In this document: positions 41,674 to 50,750 of the stretch, in pieces
Layout: each line of letters opens with the position of its first letter
Numbering within the stretch: position 1 is the stretch's first letter
Assembly: GCF_025770785.1 (NCBI RefSeq)
Contig: NZ_JANZLA010000002.1
Location: 124,001 to 188,000 of the forward strand
Direction: 5' to 3'
DNA: 64,000 nucleotides
Origin: Cellulomonas sp. SG140
Lineage (GTDB): Bacteria; Actinomycetota; Actinomycetes; Actinomycetales; Cellulomonadaceae
The notes under the pieces: model-generated
The model's database searches: none
What the model was told of the DNA's origin: nothing
The model's input: the letters and a program-made list of their open reading frames with translations, nothing else
Program-made: the position numbers and the translations under genes

Positions 41674-42852
41674 GTGCACCTGGCGGAGCGTTCGGCGCCC
41701 GACGAGCGGCCCAACGAGACGACCCGTCTCCGGGCCCGTCTGGCAGCCGACGGGGTGCCGGTGCTGGACCTGTCCGACTCGAACCCGACTCGGCACGGCC
41801 TGACCGACGCCGGTGTCCTCGAGGCGGTCCGCCGCGCGGTGCCCGCCGCGGCGTCCTACGAGCCGGATCCCCGCGGCCCCCGTTCGGCTCGCGTCGCGCT
41901 CGCGGGCCGGTACGGCGGCGTGCCGGAGGACTACTACCTCACGGCGAGCACCTCGGAGGCGTACGCCTGGCTGCTCCAGCTGCTCTGCGACCCCGGCGAC
42001 GCGGTGGCCGTCCCCGCCCCCGGCTACCCGCTGGTCGAACCGCTCGCGCGACTGGCGGGCGTGCGGACGGTGCCGTACGCCGTGCACCACCTGCACCCGT
42101 ACGGCTGGTCGGTCGACACCGGGCAGGTCGCGGCCCTGGCCGCCCGGCCCGACGTGCGGGCGGTGGTGGCGGTGAGCCCCGGGAACCCGACGGGCGCCTA
42201 CCTCCGCGCCGCGGAGCGCGGGTCGATGGAGGCGGCGTGCCGTGCCGGCGGCGCGGCCCTGGTGCTGGACGAGGTGTTCGCACCCTTCCGGCTGGACGCC
42301 GCGCCCGGCGACACGGTCCCGCCGTCGTCGTCCGAGCCCGAACGCCCGTGCACCACCTTCACCCTGGACGGGCTCTCCAAGCTCGTGTGCGCCCCCCAGC
42401 TCAAGCTGAGCTGGTTGCGCGTCGCCGGCCCGGCAGGCGAGCTCCCGACGGTCCACCGGGCCCTCGAGACCGTGGCCGACACCTACCTGTCGGTCTCGTC
42501 CCCGGTCGCGCTCGCCCTGCCGGAGATCCTCGATCGGGCGGAGGCGTCGGTCACCGCCACGCGGGCGCGGCTCGCCGCGAACCTCGCCGTGGCGCACGCG
42601 CTGCTCGACGACGACGGCTTCCGGGTCCGCCGGTGCGGAGGCGGGTGGACCGTGCTGGTGGACGTGCCGCGGTACCTGCCCGACGAGCAGCTGGTGCTGA
42701 CCCTCCTGGCGGAGGCGCACCTGGCGGTCCACCCGGGGTACTTCTACGACCTGCCGACCCCGGGCACGCTGGCCCTGAGCCTGCTCCCGGAGCCCCCCGC
42801 GTTCGAGGTGGGCTGCCGGCGGCTGCGAGCGGCGGTGCAGGCGCTGGCCTGA
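41674..42852 (+). CDS. PLP-dependent class I/II aminotransferase
   Basis: This 392-residue fold-type I enzyme has LDLSDSNPTRHGL near the N-terminus, the substrate/PLP contacts TASTSEAYAWLLQLLCDPGD and VAVSPGNPTGAYLRA, the Asp in LVLDEVFAPF and the PLP lysine in FTLDGLSKLVCAPQLKLSW near residue 235. It resembles alanine/aspartate-type transaminases of actinobacteria, but the substrate cannot be fixed. The gene starts just after the SDR, diverging from it. Confidence 0.85.
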   Translation: MHLAERSAPDERPNETTRLRARLAADGVPVLDLSDSNPTRHGLTDAGVLEAVRRAVPAAASYEPDPRGPRSARVALAGRYGGVPEDYYLTASTSEAYAWLLQLLCDPGDAVAVPAPGYPLVEPLARLAGVRTVPYAVHHLHPYGWSVDTGQVAALAARPDVRAVVAVSPGNPTGAYLRAAERGSMEAACRAGGAALVLDEVFAPFRLDAAPGDTVPPSSSEPERPCTTFTLDGLSKLVCAPQLKLSWLRVAGPAGELPTVHRALETVADTYLSVSSPVALALPEILDRAEASVTATRARLAANLAVAHALLDDDGFRVRRCGGGWTVLVDVPRYLPDEQLVLTLLAEAHLAVHPGYFYDLPTPGTLALSLLPEPPAFEVGCRRLRAAVQALA

Positions 42853-42984
42853 CCCACCGCGGGGCCCGCCGCCGCGCGCCGCGGCCGGGTCTGCCACCAG
42901 GAGGCCCGGCATCATGGAGCCGCCGTGCGGTGCGGTGCGGGGCGTCGCGCTGCGCGAGGGCGGACCGCAGGACACCATGGCGCC

Positions 42985-44514
42985 ATGACCGAGCGCGAGT
43001 TCGACGTCGTGGTGCTGGGTGGCGGGGCGGTGGGGGAGAACGCGGCCGACCGGGCGTCCCGCACCGGCCTGTCCGTGGCCCTCGTGGAGGAGGCCCTGGT
43101 CGGCGGGGAGTGCTCGTACTGGGCCTGCATGCCGTCCAAGGCCCTGCTGCGGCCGGGTGACGTGGTGCAGCAGGCCCGTGAGGCCCGGGGCGTCGGCGAC
43201 CCTGGCCCGTTGGACGTCCACGAGGTGCTGGCCCGGCGCGACGAGGTCACCCATCACTGGGACGACACCGGCCAGGTCCAGTGGGCGGAGGGCGCCGGCC
43301 TCACCGTGCTGCGCGGCCACGCCCGGTTCACCGGCCCCCGGACCCTCCGCCTCGAGCAGGTCGACGGAGACGTCGACCTGCGGGCCCGGTGCGCCGTCGT
43401 GGTGGCGACCGGCTCCACCGCCGTCGTGCCGCCGGTGCCGGGGCTCGCGGACGTGCGTCCGTGGACCAGCCGGGAGGCCACGTCGGCCCACGAGGTGCCG
43501 GAGCGGCTGGCCGTCATCGGCGGCGGGGTGGTCGCCGTCGAGATGGCGACGGCCTATGCGGACCTCGGGTCCGCCGTGACCGTCCTGGTCCGTGGTGACC
43601 GGCTGCTCGAGAGGGCCGAGCCGTTCGCCGGGAAGGCGGTCGCCAAGGCGCTGATGCAGCGCGGCGTCCGCGTGGTGCTCGGTGCCGAGGTGGTGTCCGC
43701 CCGGCGCGAGCCCGGTGGGGTGCAGCTGGTGGTGCAGCACCACCAGCACGAGGGTGCCCGGACGCGCGACGGTTCGGCCGGCACGCGCCCGGAGGACCTG
43801 GTCGTCGACGAGGTGCTCGCGGCGACGGGCCGCCGGCCGAGCACGGGCGACCTGGGCCTGGAGACGATCGGCCTCGAGCCCGGCCGTGCCGTCACGGTGG
43901 ACGACGCGCTGCAGGCCGTCGGCGTCGAGGGTGACTGGCTGTTCGCCGTCGGCGACGTCACCGGCCGGACGGGCACCACCCACCAGGGCAAGTACGACGC
44001 CCGGGTGTGCGGGGACGTCATCGCCGCGCGGTTCGACCCGCGAGAGGACGCGAACGTCTCAGCGGACCAGGGCGCGGGATCGGTGCCGCGGGGCCTGACC
44101 CGGTCCGGTGAGCAGGAGGCGGGGCCGTGGAGCCGCTACCGGGCGTCGGCCGATGCGGCTGCCGTGCCGCAGGTCGTCTTCTCCCGGCCCCAGGTCGCGT
44201 GGGTCGGCATGACCGAGGCGGAGGCGAGACGTGCCGGCCTCGACGTGGTCGTCCACGGGTACGACCTGCAGAACCTGGCGGGTGCGACGGTCACGTCGCC
44301 GGAGTACTCAGGACGGGCGCAGATCGTGGTGGACACCTCACGCGACGTGATCGTCGGCGCGACCTTCGTCGGTCCGGACGTCGGCGAGGTGCTGCATGCC
44401 GCCACGATCGCCGTCGTCGGCGAGGTGCCGCTCGATCGGCTGTGGCACGCCGTGCCGTCCTACCCGACGGTCAGCGAGGTGTGGCTGCGGCTGCTCGAGA
44501 CGGCCGGCCTGTAG
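42985..44514 (+). CDS. Pyridine nucleotide-disulfide oxidoreductase (class I)
   Basis: This 509-residue flavoprotein belongs to the dihydrolipoamide/mercuric reductase superfamily. It has FAD motif [19 protein letters not shown], redox pair [13 protein letters not shown] (C-x4-C), second fold [20 protein letters not shown] and [11 protein letters not shown]. The C-terminal interface motif is [13 protein letters not shown] rather than the usual HAHPTLSE, so the catalytic His is kept but its context differs. No lipoyl or mercury-binding domain is present, so the substrate disulfide is unknown. Confidence 0.88.
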   Translation: MTEREFDVVVLGGGAVGENAADRASRTGLSVALVEEALVGGECSYWACMPSKALLRPGDVVQQAREARGVGDPGPLDVHEVLARRDEVTHHWDDTGQVQWAEGAGLTVLRGHARFTGPRTLRLEQVDGDVDLRARCAVVVATGSTAVVPPVPGLADVRPWTSREATSAHEVPERLAVIGGGVVAVEMATAYADLGSAVTVLVRGDRLLERAEPFAGKAVAKALMQRGVRVVLGAEVVSARREPGGVQLVVQHHQHEGARTRDGSAGTRPEDLVVDEVLAATGRRPSTGDLGLETIGLEPGRAVTVDDALQAVGVEGDWLFAVGDVTGRTGTTHQGKYDARVCGDVIAARFDPREDANVSADQGAGSVPRGLTRSGEQEAGPWSRYRASADAAAVPQVVFSRPQVAWVGMTEAEARRAGLDVVVHGYDLQNLAGATVTSPEYSGRAQIVVDTSRDVIVGATFVGPDVGEVLHAATIAVVGEVPLDRLWHAVPSYPTVSEVWLRLLETAGL

Positions 44515-44529
44515 GGCTGGCCGGCCGTC
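44499..44529. terminator. Bidirectional hairpin between oxidoreductase and SBP genes
   Basis: GACGGCCGGCC (44499-44509) pairs with GGCCGGCCGTC (44519-44529), an 11-bp stem over the stop codon of the oxidoreductase, between convergent genes. Confidence 0.65.
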
Positions 44530-44548
44530 CCGAGCGCGGATCGCCGGA

Positions 44549-45547
44549 TCAGCCCAGGCTGCCGTCCGACGTCAGCACCAGGCCGATCGTCGCGTCGCCC
44601 TTCCGGATCGCCTGGCCGATCGCACCGAAGTCGTACGACTTGAACTCGGAGACCTTCAGGCCGTAGGTCTGCTCGAGACCGATCTGGCAGAACGGCCGCT
44701 GCGGGCACTCGGCCGGCCCGGCGAGCACCACGCCGCCGCACGCCGACGCGAGATCGCTCAGCGTGCTGACCTTGTGCTTGTCGGCGAAGGCCTGCGTGAC
44801 GGCGAAGCCGTTCTGGTCCTGTGCCTTGGACGCCGTGCCGATCGTCAGACCCGCCTTGGCGGCCAGGGGCGTCAGAGCGGCCACCGTCTTGTCGACGTCG
44901 GAGGAGGCGACCGGCGCCGCGCTCGCACCGTTGGCCTGGGAGTTCAGGTAGGTCGCCAGCGAGGCGGCGTACTCGGGCACGGCCGTGAGCTGGCCGGACT
45001 CGAGGGCCGGGAGGTAGGTCTCCCGGGAGCCGATGGTCCGGGTGCTCGCCTGGTAGCCGGCGGTCCGGAGCACCTCCGCGTAGATCTCCGCGAGGGTCGC
45101 GCTCTCGGAGAAGCCTGCGGCTCCGACCACCACGGTGGCACCCGCGCCGGACTGGTCGGTCGCGGCGAGCCCCTGCTTCTGGACGAACTCCTTGGCCACG
45201 TCGGAGGAGGTCCGTCGATCGACGTCGACGGACTTGTTCAGCGACACGAGCGTCGGGGTGTCCAGCTTCGCGGAGACGGAGTTGAGCAGGGTCACCAGGC
45301 TCGGGTGGTCCGTCGCAGCCTTGGTGTTGATGGCGGGCAGCACGTTGTCGGCGTTCTGCAGGCCCTTGTCGTCCTTGAGCAGGACGAGCTTGTCGCCGGC
45401 GACCGGTGCACAGGCGGCTGCCGTGCCGGACGACGCGGCAGCCGGGGCCTGCGTCGTGCCGCCGCCGGAGCCCGGGGCGCCGCAGGCGCTCAGGGCGAGC
45501 ACGGCGACAGCCACGCTCGTGAGCAGGGTGGTGCGTCTGGCGGGCAT
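44549..45547 (-). CDS. Osmolyte (QAT) ABC transporter substrate-binding lipoprotein, apparently circularly permuted
   Basis: This 332-residue lipoprotein (lipobox LALSAC near residue 22) is an OpuC/ProX-type binding protein for glycine betaine or related compounds. The segment [20 protein letters not shown] and [17 protein letters not shown], normally the end of these proteins, comes first (residues ~54-125). The usual N-terminal lobe ([40 protein letters not shown]) follows. The C-terminus ends where the LVVLEDDKG segment would normally start ([12 protein letters not shown]). This is a circular permutation of the fold. Permease genes follow upstream on the same strand. Confidence 0.85.
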   Translation of the reverse strand: MPARRTTLLTSVAVAVLALSACGAPGSGGGTTQAPAAASSGTAAACAPVAGDKLVLLKDDKGLQNADNVLPAINTKAATDHPSLVTLLNSVSAKLDTPTLVSLNKSVDVDRRTSSDVAKEFVQKQGLAATDQSGAGATVVVGAAGFSESATLAEIYAEVLRTAGYQASTRTIGSRETYLPALESGQLTAVPEYAASLATYLNSQANGASAAPVASSDVDKTVAALTPLAAKAGLTIGTASKAQDQNGFAVTQAFADKHKVSTLSDLASACGGVVLAGPAECPQRPFCQIGLEQTYGLKVSEFKSYDFGAIGQAIRKGDATIGLVLTSDGSLG

Positions 45548-45580
45548 TGATGTGCTCCTCGCAGATCGGGGTTCGGACGA

Positions 45581-46348
45581 CTAGACATCGCGGACTGGGT
45601 CGTTCGACCCGGCCCGGACGACATGGGCAACTTGCGTGGTGGGCGGCGTATGCCCGGACTCGCTCTCGACCGGCACCGAGCGGGTCAGCGCCCGGATGCC
45701 GGCGGGCGTGACGAGGCGTTGCAGCAGGGCCAGCAGCCCCTCGGCGGCGAGCGACAGCGCCGCGACCAGCACGGCGCCGGCGACGACCTGCCCGTACCGC
45801 TGCACTCCGAAGCCGGTCACGACGATCGTGCCCAGGCTGCGACCGCCGACGAGGGCCGCGAGCGGCACGGTGGCCACCACCTGGACCACCGCGGTGCGGA
45901 GCCCGGCTGCGAGCTGCGGGACGGCGAGCGGCACCTCGACGGTCCACAGCCGGCGTGCGCCGGACATCCCCATCCCGCGCGCGGCGTCCCGGACGTCGGC
46001 GTCCACGCCGCCGAGCCCCGTGACCGCGCCGGACAGCAGCGGCGGGACCGCGAACACCGCGCACGCCAGGGCGGTCGCGACGTTGCCGAACAGGCCGGTG
46101 GCGCCGAACAGAGTCAGCATCGCCAGGGTCGGGAGGGCCCGGGACGTGTTCGACACGACGACGCCGACCGTCGCCCCGCGCCCGCGATGGCCGAGGTAGA
46201 GACCGGTCGGCACCGCGACGAGCGCTCCGAGCAGCACGGCCAGGCCGGTCACCACCAGGTGCTGCCGGGTCAGCGCCAGCACACCGGACGGCCCCGTCCA
46301 GTTCAAGGGGTCGTTGAGCCACCGCAGCGCCTCGAGCAGCACGCTCAT
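45581..46348 (-). CDS. Osmolyte ABC transporter permease (OpuCD/ProW-like)
   Basis: This 255-residue inner-membrane permease has about six helices. It carries the QAT-permease loop GVDADVRDAARGMGMSGARR near residue 130 and LVGGRSLGTIVVTGFGVQRY. The C-terminal ~35 residues are hydrophilic. Its ATG overlaps the stop of the upstream permease (ATGA). It lies 33 bp before the binding-protein gene on the same strand, so permease, permease and binding protein form one operon. Confidence 0.88.
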   Translation of the reverse strand: MSVLLEALRWLNDPLNWTGPSGVLALTRQHLVVTGLAVLLGALVAVPTGLYLGHRGRGATVGVVVSNTSRALPTLAMLTLFGATGLFGNVATALACAVFAVPPLLSGAVTGLGGVDADVRDAARGMGMSGARRLWTVEVPLAVPQLAAGLRTAVVQVVATVPLAALVGGRSLGTIVVTGFGVQRYGQVVAGAVLVAALSLAAEGLLALLQRLVTPAGIRALTRSVPVESESGHTPPTTQVAHVVRAGSNDPVRDV

Positions 46349-47064
46349 GCCGGCTGCACCCCCCGGACCGCCCACGGGGTGAGCAGCCGACCGATGCCTG
46401 CCAGCGCCAGGTCGACCACGAGGGCGAGCAGGAGGCAGAGCAGCGTGGCCGTCATGATCTCGGCGTGGTAGTTGCTGCGGAAGCCACGGAACATCAGCTG
46501 ACCGAGGCCGCCGAAGCCCACCACCACCCCGACCGTGGTCAGCGCGACGGTGGTGACGGTCGCCAGCCGGACGCCCGCCACGATGCTGGGCAGCGCCTGC
46601 GGCAGCTCCACCTGCGTCAGCATCCGTAGCCGCCCGTACCCCATGCCGCGCGCCGCGTCGACGATCGCGGGGTCCACGCCGCGGAGACCGACCAGCACGT
46701 TGCGCACGATGACCAGCAGCGCGTAGGACACGAGGCCGATCAGCACCGTCACCCGGCCGATCCCGGTCCACGGCGCGAGCACGGCGAACAGCGCGAGGGA
46801 CGGGATCGTGTAGAGCACCCCGGTGACGCCGAGGACCGGACCGGCGAGCCGCGGCCGCAGGTGGGCGAGCGCGCCGAGCGGGAGGGCGATCACCAGCGCG
46901 ATGGCCACCGCCTGGAGCGTCAGCGTCACGTGCTGCCCGGTCGCCGCCAGGACGTCTCCGCTGTTGCGCTGCAGGTACGTCCAGGACAGCCACGGGTTGG
47001 GCGCGGCGTCCGAGGTGAGGGTGGGCACGAGCGAGGGGACCAGCTCGGGGACGAGCAGGAGCAT
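46345..47064 (-). CDS. Osmolyte ABC transporter permease (OpuCB/ProW-like)
   Basis: This 239-residue permease begins MLLLVPELVPSLVPTLTSDA and has helices around LTLQAVAIALVIALPLGALA and VLYTIPSLALFAVLAPW. The EAA-type loop GVDPAIVDAARGMGYGRLRM is near residue 130 and GFGGLGQLMFRGF follows. It pairs with the next permease to form the membrane channel. It diverges from the ATPase gene, whose start is 75 bp away. Confidence 0.88.
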   Translation of the reverse strand: MLLLVPELVPSLVPTLTSDAAPNPWLSWTYLQRNSGDVLAATGQHVTLTLQAVAIALVIALPLGALAHLRPRLAGPVLGVTGVLYTIPSLALFAVLAPWTGIGRVTVLIGLVSYALLVIVRNVLVGLRGVDPAIVDAARGMGYGRLRMLTQVELPQALPSIVAGVRLATVTTVALTTVGVVVGFGGLGQLMFRGFRSNYHAEIMTATLLCLLLALVVDLALAGIGRLLTPWAVRGVQPA

Positions 47065-47125
47065 GCGCCGAACCTAGCCAGGGCCACCGACACGCGCAGC
47101 CGCTGCGGCTGTCGGAGGCCTCCGC

Positions 47126-47131
47126 TAGCGT
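47126..47131 (+). promoter_or_regulatory. Putative -10 box (leaderless) for osmolyte ATPase
   Basis: TAGCGT lies 8 nt before ATG 47140, with no Shine-Dalgarno sequence. Confidence 0.45.
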
Positions 47132-47139
47132 CCGAGCCC

Positions 47140-48222
47140 ATGACCAGCACACCGGCGATCCGGTTCGAGCACGTGCGCAAGGAGTACGGCGGCGAGGTCG
47201 CGGTCGACGACCTCACGCTCGAGGTGCGTGAGCACGAGCTGCTGGTGCTGGTCGGTCCCTCCGGCTGCGGCAAGTCGACCACGTTGCGGATGGCGAACCG
47301 CCTGGTGGAGCCCACCTCCGGCCGCATCGAGCTGGCGGGGGAGGACGTCACGCACGTGGACCCGGTGCAGCTGCGCCGGCGAATCGGGTACGTGATCCAG
47401 GGCGTCGGGCTGTTCCCGCACCGGACCGTCGCGCAGAACGTCGCGACCGTGCCCGCGCTGCTCGGCTGGGACCGCCGTCGCACGCAGGACCGGGCCGAGC
47501 AGCTGCTGGCGCTGGTGGGCCTGGACCCCGCCCGGTACGCGCGCCGCTACCCGCACGAGCTGTCCGGGGGAGAACGGCAGCGCGTCGGCGTCGCCCGGGC
47601 CCTCGCCGCCGACCCGCCCGTGCTGCTGATGGACGAGCCCTTCGGTGCCGTCGACCCGGTCGGTCGGGCGCGGCTGCAGAGCGAGTTCCTGCGGCTGCAC
47701 GCCGAGCTCGGCACCACCGTGGTGATGGTGACGCACGACGTCGACGAGGCGGTGCGGATGGCGGACCGGATGGTGGTGCTGAGCACCGGCGCGCACGTGG
47801 AGCAGCTCGCCCCGCCCCTGGAGGTGGTGGCACGCCCCGCCACGGCGGCGGTCGCCGACCTCGTCGGCCGCGGACGCACGGCGAGCCTCCTGTCGCTCGG
47901 CACCCTGGAGCGGGCGGACCTCGACGAGCCGGTTCTCACCGGGGCGACGGACGGCACGACGGGCCGAGGCGATGACGGCCGGTCCGTCGTCGGCACCGGA
48001 CCGACCGGGGGCGGTACGGCACCCGGTGTCGTGTCCCTCGGCGCGGGTCTCGACGAGGTGCTCGGTGCCCTGGTGGCGCTCCCGCCGGGCCGCGACGGGC
48101 AGCCGCCGTCCCTCACCGTCGTCGACGGTGACACCGTGGTCGGCCGGGCCGGACCGGCCTCGGTCCAGCGCGCCCTGCACCGGCTCACCGCCCTCGCACC
48201 CGTCGGTACGCTGCCGGAGTGA
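47140..48222 (+). CDS. Osmolyte ABC transporter ATP-binding protein (OpuCA/ProV-like)
   Basis: This 360-residue ATPase powers uptake through the two divergent permeases. Walker A is VGPSGCGKSTTLRMANRLVE, signature LSGGERQRVGVARALAADPP, Walker B LLMDEPFGAVDPVGRARLQS and the switch His is in VMVTHDVDEAVRMADR. In OpuCA the C-terminal part has tandem CBS domains. Here residues ~240-360 are Gly/Thr-rich and end in only one CBS-like half (SLTVVDGDTVVGRAGPASVQ). The stop overlaps the ATP-grasp start by 4 bp. Confidence 0.9.
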   Translation: MTSTPAIRFEHVRKEYGGEVAVDDLTLEVREHELLVLVGPSGCGKSTTLRMANRLVEPTSGRIELAGEDVTHVDPVQLRRRIGYVIQGVGLFPHRTVAQNVATVPALLGWDRRRTQDRAEQLLALVGLDPARYARRYPHELSGGERQRVGVARALAADPPVLLMDEPFGAVDPVGRARLQSEFLRLHAELGTTVVMVTHDVDEAVRMADRMVVLSTGAHVEQLAPPLEVVARPATAAVADLVGRGRTASLLSLGTLERADLDEPVLTGATDGTTGRGDDGRSVVGTGPTGGGTAPGVVSLGAGLDEVLGALVALPPGRDGQPPSLTVVDGDTVVGRAGPASVQRALHRLTALAPVGTLPE

Positions 48223-49160
48223 CCACCGTGCCCCCCAGTTCAGCTCCGGCTCGCCTCGCGATCGCCACGTGCGCCGAGCTCCCCGAGCTGGACCAGGACG
48301 ACCGCCTGCTGCGCGACGCCCTCGAGGCGCGGGGCGTGGCGACGGCGGCCGTCGTCTGGGACGACCCGACGGTCGACTGGTCGGCGTATCCGCACGTGCT
48401 GATCCGCTCGACGTGGGACTACACCGACCGTGCGCGCCAGTTCGCCGACTGGACCCGCCGGGTGGAGCACTCGTCGGCGCTCCTGAACCCCGCCGAGGTG
48501 GTTGCGTGGAACATCGACAAGACCTACCTGCGCGACCTCGAGCAGCGTGGCCTCCCGATCGTCCCGACCATCTGGCTCGACCCCGAGCGCAACATGGACG
48601 CCCGCGCCATCCACACCCGGTTCCCGGCGTTCGGCGACTTCGTCATCAAGCCGACCGTCAGCGCCGGCTCCCGCGACACCGGTCGCTACGAGGCGGGCGA
48701 CACGCCGTCGCGGATGCTGGCGATCACCCATGCGAAGAACCTGCTCGGGGTGGGCCGGCACGTGATGCTGCAGCGCTACCTGCGCCAGGTCGACACCGTC
48801 GGGGAGACCGCCCTGGTGTACGTCGACGGGCAGTTCAGCCACGCCGTGCGCAAGAGCGCGCTCCTCGCGGGGCCCTACCGCCGCGAGGAGACGGAGGGCG
48901 TGCTGTACCGCCGCGAGCGGATGGCGCCGCGCGACGCGTCCGAGGCGGAGCGTGCCGTGGCCGACCGGGTGATGGCGACGATCCCGGAGGTGTTCCCCGG
49001 CCTGGACCGTCCGCTGCTCTACGCGCGGGTGGACCTGATCCCGGACGACGAGGGCAAGCCGGTGATCCTTGAGGTCGAGCTCATCGAGCCGTCGCTCTTC
49101 CTCGAGCACGCCCCCGGGTCCGCGGAGCGGTTCGCCGAGGCGGTGGAGGCGCGCTTGTGA
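48219..49160 (+). CDS. ATP-grasp domain protein
   Basis: This 313-residue enzyme belongs to the ATP-grasp superfamily, which forms amide, thioester or ester bonds via acyl phosphates. Visible elements are VLIRSTWDYTDRARQFADWT, the ATP-contact AFGDFVIKPTVSAGSRDTGR, VMLQRYLRQVDTVGETALVY and the metal-binding ARVDLIPDDEGKPVILEVEL near residue 280. The substrate is unknown. GTG 48219 overlaps the osmolyte ATPase stop by 4 bp, so it is co-translated with the transporter. A role in making or modifying a compatible solute is a tempting inference. Confidence 0.8.
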   Translation: MTTVPPSSAPARLAIATCAELPELDQDDRLLRDALEARGVATAAVVWDDPTVDWSAYPHVLIRSTWDYTDRARQFADWTRRVEHSSALLNPAEVVAWNIDKTYLRDLEQRGLPIVPTIWLDPERNMDARAIHTRFPAFGDFVIKPTVSAGSRDTGRYEAGDTPSRMLAITHAKNLLGVGRHVMLQRYLRQVDTVGETALVYVDGQFSHAVRKSALLAGPYRREETEGVLYRRERMAPRDASEAERAVADRVMATIPEVFPGLDRPLLYARVDLIPDDEGKPVILEVELIEPSLFLEHAPGSAERFAEAVEARL

Positions 49161-49253
49161 GGCACTCGGCACCCGGCTGCTGAGAGTGGGCCGGCTCGGC
49201 CGGCGCGGAACCGTCCCGCCGGCCGCTGGAGCGGACCGCCGTCCGGCACCCGC

Positions 49254-49259
49254 TACACT
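49254..49259 (+). promoter_or_regulatory. Putative -10 box of tRNA-His
   Basis: TACACT lies 40 nt before the mature 5' end of tRNA-His. Confidence 0.5.
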
Positions 49260-49299
49260 TTCCGTCGGCCCTCGCCGCTGCGGCGGCGCGGAGACCGTG

Positions 49300-49375
49300 G
49301 TGGCTATAGCTCAGTTGGTAGAGCACCTGGTTGTGGTCCAGGGGGTCGCGGGTTCAAGTCCCGTTAGCCACCCCA
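49300..49375 (+). tRNA. tRNA-His (anticodon GTG), CCA encoded
   Basis: Acceptor stem GTGGCTA/TAGCCAC, anticodon loop TTGTGGT (anticodon GTG) and T-arm GGGTTCAAGTCCC are present. A genomic G at 49299 can be G-1 pairing with C73 (49372), the tRNA-His identity element. CCA (49373-49375) appears encoded. Confidence 0.95.
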
Positions 49376-49378
49376 GCG

Positions 49379-49413
49379 CGAAGGGCGCCGACCTGCGAGG
49401 TCGGCGCCCTTCG
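49379..49413 (+). terminator. Terminator of tRNA-His
   Basis: A perfect 16-bp stem (49379-49394 with 49398-49413) and 3-nt loop, ending TTCGTCG, follow the tRNA. Confidence 0.85.
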
Positions 49414-49420
49414 TCGTCTC

Positions 49421-49510
49421 GTGCCAGTCCGTGTCAGGCCGTGCCAGTCCGTGTCAGGCCGTGCCAGTCCGTGTCAGGCCGTGCCAGTCCGTTCCAGGTC
49501 GGGCCAGGCC
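49421..49510. repeat. 20-bp tandem repeat, four and a half copies
   Basis: gtgccagtccgtgtcaggcc repeats exactly three times (49421-49480). A fourth copy differs in three bases (49481-49500) and half a copy follows. It lies between the tRNA-His terminator and the end of orn, in non-coding DNA. Confidence 0.9.
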
Positions 49511-49524
49511 GTGGCGCCCGGCTG

Positions 49525-50172
49525 TCAGGCGCTGGTCCCCCCGGCGACGGACGGGCTGGCCAGGATCTCGGCGGCGATGCGTCGCGCCGTGGCCGAGTCC
49601 GGCCCGGGCGCGGCCGGCAGGAGCGCCGACCGGTAGTAGCGCAGCTCGTCGATGCTCTCGAGGATGTCGGCCAGCGCACGGTGGCCGCCCTGCTTCGCGG
49701 GCGAGGCGAAGTACACCCGTGGGTACCAGCGGCGCGCCAGCTCCTTGATCGACGACACGTCGATCACGCGGTAGTGCAGGTGCCCGACGAGCTCCGGCAT
49801 GTCCCGGTCGAGGAACGTCTTGTCGGTCCCGACGGAGTTGCCCGCCAGCGGAGCCTTGCCCGGCTCGGGCACCCACGTGCGCACGTAGTCCATGACCGTC
49901 TCCTGCGCCTGCTGGAGGGTCACCCCGGTGCTCAGCGCCTCGAGCAGCCCGGACGTCGTGTGCATCGTCCGGACGAAGTCGCCCATCGCCTCGACCGACT
50001 CCGGGGGCGGTGCGATCACCACGTCCACGCCCTCGCCGAGCACGCGCAGCTCGGAGTCCGTCACCACCGCCGCCACCTCGACCAAGGCGTCCTGTCGCAG
50101 GTCGAGGCCGGTCATCTCGCAGTCGATCCAGACGATCCGGTCGGAGCTGCCGTTGGCGGGGGTGCTGGTCAC
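49525..50172 (-). CDS. orn: Oligoribonuclease
   Basis: This 215-residue DEDDh 3'-5' exoribonuclease degrades di- and oligoribonucleotides and pGpG. The catalytic motifs are IVWIDCEMTGLDLRQDALVE (Exo I), LAGNSVGTDKTFLDRDMPEL (Exo II) and GGHRALADILESIDELRYYR (Exo III with the His). The C-terminus is extended with an Ala-rich segment. GTG 50172 lies 7 nt after TAGGCT with no Shine-Dalgarno, so it is leaderless. The 20-bp repeats lie just after its stop. Confidence 0.96.
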   Translation of the reverse strand: MTSTPANGSSDRIVWIDCEMTGLDLRQDALVEVAAVVTDSELRVLGEGVDVVIAPPPESVEAMGDFVRTMHTTSGLLEALSTGVTLQQAQETVMDYVRTWVPEPGKAPLAGNSVGTDKTFLDRDMPELVGHLHYRVIDVSSIKELARRWYPRVYFASPAKQGGHRALADILESIDELRYYRSALLPAAPGPDSATARRIAAEILASPSVAGGTSA

Positions 50173-50179
50173 GGGGGTC

Positions 50180-50185
50180 AGCCTA
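50180..50185 (-). promoter_or_regulatory. Putative -10 box (leaderless) for orn
   Basis: TAGGCT (minus strand) lies 7 nt before GTG 50172, with no ribosome binding site. Confidence 0.55.
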
Positions 50186-50257
50186 GATCGGGCCGCCCAC
50201 CAGGACCGTCGCGAGAGAGCACCGTGGGACCGCGGTGCGTCGCCGCGCGCCGCCCGG

Positions 50258-50536
50258 CTACCGGTGCCGGTGGGGCTCCTCGGCGGCGGGCTTCTCCGCG
50301 TCGTGACCCGGGAGCGTGGACGCCGCCCACGCGGCGCAGGGCACGACCACGGCGACGCCGGCAGCCGCCCACGCGGCAGCGCCGGAGGTGGTGCCGGCCC
50401 ACTGCAGCACGCCCCAGGTGCCGCCGCCAGCGGCGAGTCCCAGCGCGGCGCGCTCGGCCCAGGTGGTGAGCACGCTGCGCAGGTGCCGGCCGGTCGGGAG
50501 GGACGCATGGGGCGGAGGCGCGCCGTGCCGACCCAT
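50258..50536 (-). CDS. Small two-helix membrane protein
   Basis: This 92-residue protein has a His/Pro/Arg-rich start (MGRHGAPPPHASLPTGRHLR), two hydrophobic segments (WAERAALGLAAGGGTWGVLQ and AAAWAAAGVAVVVPCAAWAA) and a His/Pro tail. No family is recognised. AAGGA 8-9 nt before ATG 50536 supports it. It lies upstream of orn on the same strand, but orn has its own promoter. Confidence 0.55.
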   Translation of the reverse strand: MGRHGAPPPHASLPTGRHLRSVLTTWAERAALGLAAGGGTWGVLQWAGTTSGAAAWAAAGVAVVVPCAAWAASTLPGHDAEKPAAEEPHRHR

Positions 50537-50683
50537 CCGTGCCGTCCTTCCCGGGACTCGTCGGCCGCGGCGCCACCTCGGCGAGGCGTCTCGACGGCGC
50601 GGCCAGGCGCCATGGTGGCACGCCGCGGACGGTCGCACGTCCCGGGCCGTGCGCGGCCGGGCGAAACGACCCTGCACGACGAA

Positions 50684-50721
50684 GGGCGCGGTCCCTGCCC
50701 TCGTCGGGAAGGACCGCGCCC
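50684..50721 (-). terminator. Terminator-like hairpin downstream of 53-residue gene
   Basis: GGGCGCGGTCC (50684-50694) pairs with GGACCGCGCCC (50711-50721) around a 16-nt loop. It lies 30 bp beyond the stop codon of the small gene. Confidence 0.6.
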
Positions 50722-50750
50722 CTCGTGCGCTGCCTCGTCGTGCGGTGCCG

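Noticed and set aside
49421..49510. Possible CRISPR array
   Set aside because: The repeats are directly adjacent with no unique spacers and there are no cas genes nearby.
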